Positions 44,101-50,969 of a stretch of DNA of 64,000 bases are shown here, piece by piece. Source of the stretch: Gemmatimonadota bacterium (GTDB lineage: Bacteria; Gemmatimonadota; Gemmatimonadetes; Palauibacterales; Palauibacteraceae). Below the pieces are notes generated by a model, which did no database searches, was not told where the DNA came from, and saw nothing but the letters and a program-made list of their open reading frames with translations. The stretch spans positions 62,001 to 126,000 of the forward strand of contig JAJEEM010000064.1 of NCBI GenBank assembly GCA_022820995.1. Direction: 5' to 3'. The translations under genes and the position numbers were made by a program. Every line of letters starts with the position of its first letter. Position 1 is the first letter of the stretch.

Positions 44101-45546
44101 CGCGACAGCCTCCTCACCTACGCCTCGCCGCGGCAGGTCGACCGGAGCATGGTCTCCGCCGCACAGGTCGAGGCGACCGTCCGCGAGATCGAGGCCCTGC
44201 GCGCGGCCGGCCTCTACGCCTCCTCGCTGGCCTGGGCCGGGCTCGGTTCCCTCGAAGTCCGGGCCGAATGGACGCACGAAGAGGACCCGGAGTCCCGCCG
44301 CACCGCGCGACTCGCGGCGAACGGGACGCCGGCGGCGGCACCCGACTGGCGCAGTCTCCTGCCCGAAGGCTGGCGCTACGGAGGCGAGCGCCTCGTCCAG
44401 TGGGAGACGCCCATCCCGCCCCCCGAAGGCCACGGGATCCTCGCCAGGATGGCGGAGGCCTTCGAGGAAGTGACGATGTACAAGGCCGGCGAGTCCTACC
44501 TGGGCCGGGACATCTGGGCGGCGGATCTCATGCCTCCGATCGCGGCCTCACACTGGTCGCGCGTGAAGGCGACGACCTTCAAGCCCACGGTCATCTACTC
44601 CGCTCGGCAGCACGCGAACGAGGTTTCCTCGACGAGTCACGTCCTCCGGCACGCGGAACTCCTCCTCACCGACCCCGCTCAGCGGGCGAAGCTCGACGAC
44701 GTGAACGTCATCATCCACCCGTTCACGAACCCCGACGGCGCCCAGCTCGCCTACGACCTGTACCGGATCACGCCGGACTACATACTGCACGCCGGCTACC
44801 TGGCGTCGCTGGGGATCGACGTGATGACGGGATCCCGCGATGACCACCCCATCTATCCAGAGGCGCCCGTCCGAAGCCGCCTGTGGGGCCGCTGGCTGCC
44901 CGACATCTTCCTGAATCCGCACGGGTATCCCTCCCACCAGGTCGTGCAGCTGTTCAGCGAGTTCTCCGGGCTCGTGCGGCGCGGCCGCGTGACCGAACGC
45001 AACTGGGGCTTCAACAAGGGCTGGTTCATGCCGGGGTTCGGGTACGTCGACAGCCCCGAGTATCCCCGGCACCGGGACGCGGCGTTCGAGATCCGCGATT
45101 ACATCACGCGAGGGATCAACTCCAACCGCGACGTGTTCGAGATGAACCAGCGCACCTATGAACGCTACCGCCGCTACGGCGCCGCATACGACCCGGACGT
45201 GTTTCGCCTGCCGATGACGGACAGCGTGCTCATCGAGATGCCGCTCAAGGGATCGAGCGGCGAGTCCCGCTTCGGCTTCGATTCCCGCATCACGATCTGG
45301 TCCGGCACGACGGAAGCCCCGGATGAGACGGCGTACGGGCCGTGGATGGAACTCGTCGCGAAGGCCGGGCTTTCGTGGGACCAGGCGCTGCTCGACTACC
45401 TGTACGAGGGAGAGCACGAGGTGAAGCGGTCCGGCTCCTCCTTCTTCGGCGGCGTGTCGCTGCGGATGAACCGCCCCCGGCCGCCCGAGGACGACGACGA
45501 ATCGGAAGAGGAGGAGGCCGTCACCACGGACGGCGGAAGCTCGTAG
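41194..45546 (+). CDS. Giant secreted M14-type zinc carboxypeptidase-like protein, 1450 aa
   Basis: ATG at 41194 overlaps the FAH stop. The N-terminal region includes a signal peptide (VSVALALAVVFAASPASRGLAAQ) after an Arg-rich stretch that lies in the 41-bp repeat. Residues ~35-170 and ~325-470 are two related modules (LVVGGDDEGLQAAARLFAGVLPHT versus LVVSGADAAGAERALDQLARTFPHL), separated by a highly acidic linker (EPEEAEDEAETGDEDESTDAET). The M14 domain is near residues 1100-1350: His1140 and Glu1143 in SARQHANEVSS form the HxxE zinc motif, NPDGAQLAYDLYR follows, and NPHGYPSHQ gives the distal His near 1243. The general-base Glu is not confidently placed. It ends with a Glu-rich tail. M14 removes C-terminal residues or modifies peptidoglycan. 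At 1450 aa it is over three times the usual length. Confidence 0.85.
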   Translation: MMQPRTQSFGSPRQDPASAARAVSVALALAVVFAASPASRGLAAQQAADLATLFELGTLVLDTNGDSVPDLVNAALVMGDDPSSIVQAAGAEVAARLGFETMAMDLPLSRNPEGGQVGIVVGRSGLAGAGLRSPGIDPASLDSGEGAVAVREEDGRTWVLVVGGDDEGLQAAARLFAGVLPHTRTLSTAKLSRVRDDLAETLEAGGVPDATVRLTQARVRAGQAGVGRVIAEIEVDEANLGAAAELLRGLAAGDATAEAGEPEEAEDEAETGDEDESTDAETPRTRLAYPGLESVEARLAGGPTIRIAGRAAPDAPGPIAGRPGSGGKNDMDLSNLYTSDGLLGGGVLPNRVDAMLAPGEGGIDGLPDLAGRLGLESTGITVPLVAPASSIERAAARPTLVLAGVDNALTRQLADSAKVDLEALAPGEGLIQVVPAAFGSKPALVVSGADAAGAERALDQLARTFPHLAERGDDRPTIDDVERGLWDALSGHSPVGQAATGLYKLGRIADRLADRQIARADVLMSVEKADPGLQAFVQARAAEALGVSDAAAVDVTIDDRDVRRAATIFADTLALPSEVDRFRELFRDRVLPAASSAGSAAPIRVEARLSEPPEIRRQLEEEARDALLEAGAPADAVEVRVLSAFKQGYSWLEEVVLPQLAGRSPGEIGEIVIRFRRNDPPEDWPQQAIHTPVRWLHEIFPIDEIFARELGLEPAKVRFEQTTEGPIYEVRVTDSGGAEILSGDFEPRRVMRPYFDRFRDYEHVRVTTGWIHAAAGDRTLADERIVTDPEAFWDHYQSVVLPAIYDYVMDRHDGIPDGGNADAPYFGELTVELEMSEPNYRLEIDNEIHAPMDALHEEIYFGTIEFFDVLGRNSRGQGLTFPGRILPVMRPRGDGRPAELRVSFTGFATSRPAVVVAFEDAAGAADTMRLDIPKTGLERPSARLAVVRAGEPGIAHLGLRVRVDTDADMRDSLLTYASPRQVDRSMVSAAQVEATVREIEALRAAGLYASSLAWAGLGSLEVRAEWTHEEDPESRRTARLAANGTPAAAPDWRSLLPEGWRYGGERLVQWETPIPPPEGHGILARMAEAFEEVTMYKAGESYLGRDIWAADLMPPIAASHWSRVKATTFKPTVIYSARQHANEVSSTSHVLRHAELLLTDPAQRAKLDDVNVIIHPFTNPDGAQLAYDLYRITPDYILHAGYLASLGIDVMTGSRDDHPIYPEAPVRSRLWGRWLPDIFLNPHGYPSHQVVQLFSEFSGLVRRGRVTERNWGFNKGWFMPGFGYVDSPEYPRHRDAAFEIRDYITRGINSNRDVFEMNQRTYERYRRYGAAYDPDVFRLPMTDSVLIEMPLKGSSGESRFGFDSRITIWSGTTEAPDETAYGPWMELVAKAGLSWDQALLDYLYEGEHEVKRSGSSFFGGVSLRMNRPRPPEDDDESEEEEAVTTDGGSS
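41220..41260 (+). repeat. 41-bp dispersed repeat, copy B (inside the M14 signal region)
   Basis: The reverse complement matches 9738-9778 at 39 of 41 bases. It encodes GSPRQDPASAARA, the positively charged segment just before the hydrophobic core of the M14 signal peptide. Confidence 0.75.
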
Positions 45547-45624
45547 GGGCGCGTACTTGCTCCACCCCGGCTTCGGAATTCAGGTTGGGGGCGTTCCCGG
45601 ACCCGTTCAAACAGAGGAATCCCG

Positions 45625-46113
45625 ATGCACATATCGAACCACATCTCGAACCGCCTTCCGAACGAAGCCCCGTGGAGAGGGATGCGCGGGGCGATCTGGA
45701 TGGCGGCTGCTGCGATCGTTCTCGGCGCATCGAGCCTCCAGGGCCAGGAAGAGGGCGGCGAGGACGGTGAGGCCGAGGAGGCGGCGGCCACGCTCAACAC
45801 CACCCAGGGCGTGTTCAGCGAGGAACAGGCCACGCGGGGCGAGGACGTCTTCTGGAACATCTGCGCCGAATGCCACTTCGAGGAGGACTTCGGGGGACCG
45901 TTCATCCAGTCCTGGGTCGGCGCCTCGGTGAAGGACCTCGTGGACGAGATCGTGGCCACGATGCCGGAGGACAATCCGGGCGGGATGCCCGTGGAGCAGT
46001 ATCTGGACGTCGTCACGTACATGTTCAAGATTAACGGCATGCCCACGGGCGAGGACGAACTCGCGACCGACGACATGGACGCCGTGGAGATCGAGGTCGA
46101 CCTCGACCCCTGA
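45625..46113 (+). CDS. Periplasmic c-type cytochrome, 162 aa
   Basis: ATG at 45625 with AGAGGA upstream. A signal peptide is followed by a Glu/Ala-rich linker. Heme-binding CxxCH is Cys80-Ala-Glu-Cys83-His84 (NICAECHFEEDFGG). A methionine in PGGMPVEQYLDVVTYMF is the likely distal ligand near residue 118. The sequence is a class I monoheme cytochrome. The long acidic tail (TGEDELATDDMDAVEIEVDLD) is unusual. It lies between the M14 gene and the Cache-barrel gene on the same strand. Confidence 0.85.
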   Translation: MHISNHISNRLPNEAPWRGMRGAIWMAAAAIVLGASSLQGQEEGGEDGEAEEAAATLNTTQGVFSEEQATRGEDVFWNICAECHFEEDFGGPFIQSWVGASVKDLVDEIVATMPEDNPGGMPVEQYLDVVTYMFKINGMPTGEDELATDDMDAVEIEVDLDP

Positions 46114-46177
46114 CGCCAGGCGCGACTCGCTCGGACAGCCCGCCGGAGTCCGTTTTCCGGAGCCGAGGAAAGACGCC

Positions 46178-48736
46178 ATGCGAGCCACCAGCGCCCCCGC
46201 GCTGCTGTTTGCGCTGCTCTGTCTGACCACCGCCGCACTCCGGGCGCCCGCCGTCAACGCGCAGGTGCCGAGGGTCACCGCCGGTGAGGTGGTGGACCGC
46301 GAGACCCTGCAGGGGTTCGTGACCTACGCGGCATCCGTCGCCGCCGCCATCACCGACATCAACCAGGGATCCCAACTCATCCAGGCGGTGAGGACGGAGG
46401 GCGGCGACTATAACGTCGGGAACATGTACCTGATTTTCCTGACCACCGACGGTCAGGTGTTCATCCACGGCGAAGACCCCAACCTGGACGGCGTCAACGT
46501 GCACGGGGTGCTCGACGACAACGGGAACCCTGTCGTCCAGCAGATTCTCGCCGCGGCGGCGGGCGGCGGGTTCGTGGAGTGGTGCTGGGACGATCCGGCC
46601 GACCCGAACGACCCCCGCTGCAAGGACAGCTACGCGCTCCAGCACTTCTCCCCGGTGGCCGGAGTGGATCTGGTCGTGGTGGGGGGGTACTACCAGGATC
46701 TGTCGGGCGCCGGGCAGCCGCTGCCGCCCATTCCGCTTCCCGAAGTCTCCGCCGCCGACGTGGTCGACAGGGAGACGCTCCAGCAGTTCGTGGACGGGTC
46801 GGTCGTCTGGCTGCGGGACCTCATCGGGCAGGTCGGGTTCGAGCGCGCGAACGAATGGAAGGGCGTGCTGAGGGAAGAGGGCGGACACTTCAAGTCCGGC
46901 CCCATCTATCTCTTCATCTTCACTCCCGAAGGGTATGTCATCTTCCACGGCGCCGACCCCTGGCGTGAAGGTCGCACGGTGATCGACAACACGGACCTCC
47001 AGGGGAGACCCTTCGTCAGGGAAGTCATCGCCGTCGCCCAGGGGGGCGGGGGGTTCGTCGAGTACTTCTGGGACGATCCGACGGTTCAGGGGGATGAGGA
47101 CACCGGAACCCCCAAGGTGAGCTACGCCGTCTCGCTGCGGAGCGACCTGCCCGTCTTCCAGGGCGTCGAGTTCATCGTCGGCGCCGGGTTCTACCGCAAC
47201 TTCTCGACCGCCGAGGCGGAGATGGCGGCGGCGGACTGGCTCGACCGGTTCGGCCGCTCTGTTGCGAGCCAGGCCATGGAGATCATCGGCAACCGGGTCT
47301 CGCCTTCACATCGGGGATCCGACCACGTCACGGTCGGCGGGCGCACGATCGATCTCGCCGCGCTGAACGCTCAGGGCGGCCTGTTCGGCGCCCTCGCGCC
47401 GGCAGGGCTGGGCCAGGGGAGCTCGGGCTCGGTCGGCATGGGCCGCGTGGCGCCCACCGCATTCCTGCCCGCATCCTTCGGCGGCCTTCTGGGCGAGACA
47501 TCCTTCCAGCTTTCCCCCGGACAGGACGCAGGGGGCGGAGGCAACTACTCGCTCTGGGGCGCCGGCGAGATGATGCGGTTCTCCAGCGGCGGTGACGGCG
47601 GATTCCACGACGGCGAAGTCGTCACGGCCGCGTTGGGGGCCGACTACCGGTTCGGATCGGTCCTCGCGGGGTTCGCCCTGTCCCACAGCATGGGATCGGG
47701 CGGCTTCGAACTGGGGCGGGCCGGGGAAGATGATGTCGGCGACGTGGCGACGTCGCTGACCAGCGCTTTCCCGTATGCGCGGTTCGCGCTCGGCGAACGG
47801 CTCTCGCTCTGGGGCGTGCTCGGGTACGGGTTCGGCCGGCTGGACCTCTCGGGCGGCGGAGAGGAGGATCCCTCGAGCGATGTTTCGATGCGCATGGTCG
47901 GCCTGGGGGCGCGCGGGGAGCTTGTGGGGACCGGCGATCCGCGCGATTTCGCGCTCGCCCTGCGGTCGGACGGCTTCGTGGCGCAGATGAACTCGGAGGA
48001 GGTCGAGGGGCGGAGCGAACTCACCGCCGATGTGAGCCGCGTTCGGCTGATGCTCGAAACCTCGAAGGGATACACGCTCACCGGGGGAGAAGTGGTCCAG
48101 CCGCAGCTTCGCGTCGGCATGCGCCGCGACGGGGGCGACGTGGAGACCGGGTTCGGCATGGAACTGGGCGGCGGCCTGACCTTCCTCGATCTCGAGCGGG
48201 GTCTCACGATCGCCGTGCACGGCCGCAAGCTCGTGGCCCACGAACAGAGCGACTACGACGAGTGGGGGCTCGGCGGATCCCTCACCCTCAACCCGCAGGG
48301 CGGGGGCCGGGGGTTGTCGCTCGGCGTGAGCCCGTCGTGGGGATCGACGGCGAGCGGCCTGGCGCGGCTGTGGGCGCAGGGGGCCACCGGGTTGACGCCG
48401 AACGGGTACGGGTACGGTTTCGGCAGCCGGCGAGTCGATGCGGAGGTCGGATACGGGATCGACGCGCTGGCGGGCCGCGGCGTCTTCACGCCCTACGCGA
48501 GGCTCGTGCTTTCCGAACAGCCGGGTCCGGGACAGTTCGGCGGGGGCCACTTCCAGGGTCCGGTGGCGCTGATGCCGCTCCAGACACCGGGGCGGAGCCT
48601 CCATGGCTACCACATGGGCGGACGTCTCAACGTCGGTTCGGGCCTCCGGCTGAACGTCGAGGGAGGCCGGAACGCCTACGGCGCCGGTCCGGATCCGGCG
48701 AACAGCCTGATGCTCAGCCTCTCCATGAACTGGTAG
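46178..48736 (+). CDS. Outer-membrane autotransporter-like barrel with two Cache domains, 852 aa
   Basis: A signal peptide (MRATSAPALLFALLCLTTAALRAPAVNA) is followed by two tandem Cache-like modules. Module 1 spans about residues 35-178 (VVDRETLQGFVTYAASV, GNMYLIFLTTDGQVFIHGEDP, GGGFVEWCWDDPADPN, AGVDLVVVGGYYQ). Module 2 spans about 190-345 (VVDRETLQQFVDGSVVW, GPIYLFIFTPEGYVIFHGADP, GGGFVEYFWDDPTVQGDED, EFIVGAGFYRNFS). A linker follows (about 345-440), then a 12-strand-like barrel of about 410 residues (VLAGFALSHSMGSGGFELG, LSLWGVLGYGFGRLDL, GFVAQMNSEEVEGRSELTADVSR, LRLNVEGGRN) ending with SLMLSLSMNW, aromatic last residue. The barrel is of autotransporter type. Cache usually binds small ligands, so this looks like a ligand-binding passenger on the surface. 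It shares its Cache modules with the lipoprotein at 4195. Confidence 0.85.
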   Translation: MRATSAPALLFALLCLTTAALRAPAVNAQVPRVTAGEVVDRETLQGFVTYAASVAAAITDINQGSQLIQAVRTEGGDYNVGNMYLIFLTTDGQVFIHGEDPNLDGVNVHGVLDDNGNPVVQQILAAAAGGGFVEWCWDDPADPNDPRCKDSYALQHFSPVAGVDLVVVGGYYQDLSGAGQPLPPIPLPEVSAADVVDRETLQQFVDGSVVWLRDLIGQVGFERANEWKGVLREEGGHFKSGPIYLFIFTPEGYVIFHGADPWREGRTVIDNTDLQGRPFVREVIAVAQGGGGFVEYFWDDPTVQGDEDTGTPKVSYAVSLRSDLPVFQGVEFIVGAGFYRNFSTAEAEMAAADWLDRFGRSVASQAMEIIGNRVSPSHRGSDHVTVGGRTIDLAALNAQGGLFGALAPAGLGQGSSGSVGMGRVAPTAFLPASFGGLLGETSFQLSPGQDAGGGGNYSLWGAGEMMRFSSGGDGGFHDGEVVTAALGADYRFGSVLAGFALSHSMGSGGFELGRAGEDDVGDVATSLTSAFPYARFALGERLSLWGVLGYGFGRLDLSGGGEEDPSSDVSMRMVGLGARGELVGTGDPRDFALALRSDGFVAQMNSEEVEGRSELTADVSRVRLMLETSKGYTLTGGEVVQPQLRVGMRRDGGDVETGFGMELGGGLTFLDLERGLTIAVHGRKLVAHEQSDYDEWGLGGSLTLNPQGGGRGLSLGVSPSWGSTASGLARLWAQGATGLTPNGYGYGFGSRRVDAEVGYGIDALAGRGVFTPYARLVLSEQPGPGQFGGGHFQGPVALMPLQTPGRSLHGYHMGGRLNVGSGLRLNVEGGRNAYGAGPDPANSLMLSLSMNW

Positions 48737-48744
48737 GCCCGGGG

Positions 48745-49272
48745 TTGGAGGGGCCGGATCCCTACACCGCGGGAGATTCCCTCGCCGGAGTCCGCGTCGG
48801 CATCCGGGGCTGCCTTGAACGAGCCGCCGACGTTGACCGCCTGGCCGTCTCCGCATCCGGAGTCTCTGCATGGAGCGTGCAGGACCACCTCGAGCACCTG
48901 CTCTTCTCCGACCGGAAGGTGCTGGGCTGGGTGGTTGAGGCTCTGGCCGCACCGAACCCCGGGACGAGAGAGCAGTTCCCGAGGGAGATTGGAGTGGCTC
49001 TCCTGGCGCGTGGTTCGATCCCGCGCGGCCGCGGACCCGCCCCGGACTTCACGCTACCGGACGGCCTGCCATCAACCGACGTCCGGGAGGGTTTCGAGGC
49101 GCTGCGCGCGCTGGCGTCGGGTCTCGATCCGCAACTGGCGGAACTGGAGGCGTGCCGGCACACGCTCCCGCATCACGTCCTAGGCTACTTCACGCCCGCC
49201 GAATGGCTACGCTTCCTCCACCTCCACCACCGCCATCACGAAGCGATCATCCGCGACATCCTCAACGCCTGA
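48745..49272 (+). CDS. DinB-like four-helix metal-binding protein, 175 aa
   Basis: Start TTG at 48745 is provisional; no better initiator lies in frame. AWSVQDHLEHLLFSDRKVLGWVVEAL carries the first His, and PAEWLRFLHLHHRHHEAIIRDIL at the end carries the others, matching the three-His site of the DinB superfamily. Such proteins are thiol-dependent transferases or damage-linked proteins. It follows the barrel protein by 8 bp on the same strand. Moderate confidence in start and family. Confidence 0.68.
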   Translation: MEGPDPYTAGDSLAGVRVGIRGCLERAADVDRLAVSASGVSAWSVQDHLEHLLFSDRKVLGWVVEALAAPNPGTREQFPREIGVALLARGSIPRGRGPAPDFTLPDGLPSTDVREGFEALRALASGLDPQLAELEACRHTLPHHVLGYFTPAEWLRFLHLHHRHHEAIIRDILNA

Positions 49273-49356
49273 GCCGGGCGAAACCGTTTGGGGAGTGTTC
49301 AGAGGCCACGGCAATCCGGAAGCAAGTACACGTTGTGTGTGGGACAAGTCCGGATG

Positions 49357-50865
49357 TTACAGGAAGAGCCGCATGCGTTGATCAAGAATGGGGCGCGTGA
49401 GGATGCCGGTCGCGTTCAAGACCTCCAGATTGAACGACTCTCGCGAGCTACGCCCCCGCCATTCTTCCGCCAGCCATACAAGATCCTCGGCGGCGATGAG
49501 CGCGACATCCGTGTCCGATCCTGACTCGGACTTCAAGCGAAGGGCGTTACCCAAGGCATCGTCATCCACGGAGGGGGCGATGATGAGGAAGCAGGAGACT
49601 CTCTTCTCCGAATCACGGATGTACCGTTTGAACTGTCTCAGGTGGCTCGGGGGAAACGAGTACACGGTCTCCTTGCTCTTATTGTCCCAGAGAAGCAGTT
49701 CCTTGTTCTTCCCGAACACGATGCACCCATCCGCGTGATCGGTCCCTTCCATGTGCTGTAGTTCAAGACCGAGTCTTTCACGGAAGAGATAGCGCGTGCC
49801 CTCCTCAAAGGCCCCTTCAATCTCACGATCCTTGGAGATGACTCGATTCGCCAAGAGGTTCGCACGATCACGGGCCGCCAGCTCGATCAGATACCGGTAG
49901 TATCGTTCGCCGGGCGGTGTCTCGTCAGCCACATCCCGCACGATCAGGTTGGCGAAATGGCGGACGATTCGAGTGATCCTCGTGGACTTGCTTCCCGTAA
50001 CTTTCACGCCCGGTAGCGACCCGCAGAGCTGATACAGGTCGTCGTTGGCGAGACGCCCCAACGCCTCACTTGGCTTGACGCCAGCCAGAACAACTCTCTC
50101 GATCCGCGTTTCTTTCGTACCGTACTCGGGCATGCCTTCCGCGCGGAGGATCGTCGCCAGTTGGGCCACCGTGAGGTTGGAGAGCAGTTTTTCCCAAGCC
50201 TGAGGCCCCAATTCGATGCCCAGGACGCGCCGAACCGACGGAGCCACCTCCTCGGGAATCACATACAGACCTCCGTTCGCGCGGTTGCAGTAGAACACGA
50301 TGCCGCAGCGCTGGAGATTGAGCAGGGACTCCCGGCACTCCGCCGCCGTATGCAGGAGGTTCCCCTTCCGAGGGAAATGATCCAACTGGGCCTGGATGAT
50401 CCGCATTGCCAGAGGCGATAAACCCAGGCTCTCGCGCAGCACCCTCAAGAGTTCCAGTTCCTGGTTGGTCACGACTGCGTCCTGCAGCGCGACCTTCATG
50501 ACGGTCCGAAACACCTCCACGGACCGCGCGTCTTCGTAACGGAGCGCATCGGGAGAAGCCGCCGTGTCAAGCACTTGTTGCTGGAGTTGCGTGACGTTCT
50601 CCACAACGGTCAACTCCGAGGCACTGCAGTCTGGTGAACCTATCAGAGCCTCAAGCACGCAGGTCTGGCGGATCTGATCTTGAAGGCGGCCATCAAAGCT
50701 CAGTACCGCCTCGATCCTCTGCGGATCGGTTAGTTCATCCGTGTTCCGCAGAATAATCTCTCTCGCCCGCTCCTCGTCCGACTTCGGAAAGTCCTTTGTA
50801 AAGCTGTCGACAACGCGTTGCAGCATCGCCTTCGTCATCAGCTCGATCGCATCAGCGACTCTCAA
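49357..50865 (-). CDS. TerB-like / double SAP-like / PD-(D/E)XK-like protein, 502 aa
   Basis: ATG at 50865. The N-terminal 110 residues are helical. Residues 118-165 (FRTVMKVALQDAVVTNQELELLRVLRESLGLS) resemble a TerB-like acidic helical module. Two SAP-like DNA-binding units sit at about 229-262 (NLTVAQLATILRAEGMPEYGTKETRIERVV) and about 272-305 (ANDDLYQLCGSLPGVKVTGSKSTRI). From 350 a nuclease-like core has HADG (Asp379), then LLLWDNKSK (Asp394, Lys396), fitting Asp-Xn-Asp-x-Lys of PD-(D/E)XK enzymes, and EEGTRYLFRERLG before it. No ATPase or methyltransferase neighbour is seen. Base composition is visibly lower in GC (32 of 60 at 49681-49740 against 46 of 60 at 52501-52560), so it was probably acquired. 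A defence or DNA-repair role is inferred, not shown. Confidence 0.75.
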   Translation of the reverse strand: MRVADAIELMTKAMLQRVVDSFTKDFPKSDEERAREIILRNTDELTDPQRIEAVLSFDGRLQDQIRQTCVLEALIGSPDCSASELTVVENVTQLQQQVLDTAASPDALRYEDARSVEVFRTVMKVALQDAVVTNQELELLRVLRESLGLSPLAMRIIQAQLDHFPRKGNLLHTAAECRESLLNLQRCGIVFYCNRANGGLYVIPEEVAPSVRRVLGIELGPQAWEKLLSNLTVAQLATILRAEGMPEYGTKETRIERVVLAGVKPSEALGRLANDDLYQLCGSLPGVKVTGSKSTRITRIVRHFANLIVRDVADETPPGERYYRYLIELAARDRANLLANRVISKDREIEGAFEEGTRYLFRERLGLELQHMEGTDHADGCIVFGKNKELLLWDNKSKETVYSFPPSHLRQFKRYIRDSEKRVSCFLIIAPSVDDDALGNALRLKSESGSDTDVALIAAEDLVWLAEEWRGRSSRESFNLEVLNATGILTRPILDQRMRLFL

Positions 50866-50969
50866 AGTTCACGCTCCGTCGAGTGGGTTACCAAGACGCA
50901 CGTATCCTCAGAGCCCCAACTATCCTGGCTGATGGAACCCTGGCCGAGGAAGCTATGAAGGTCTGATCC

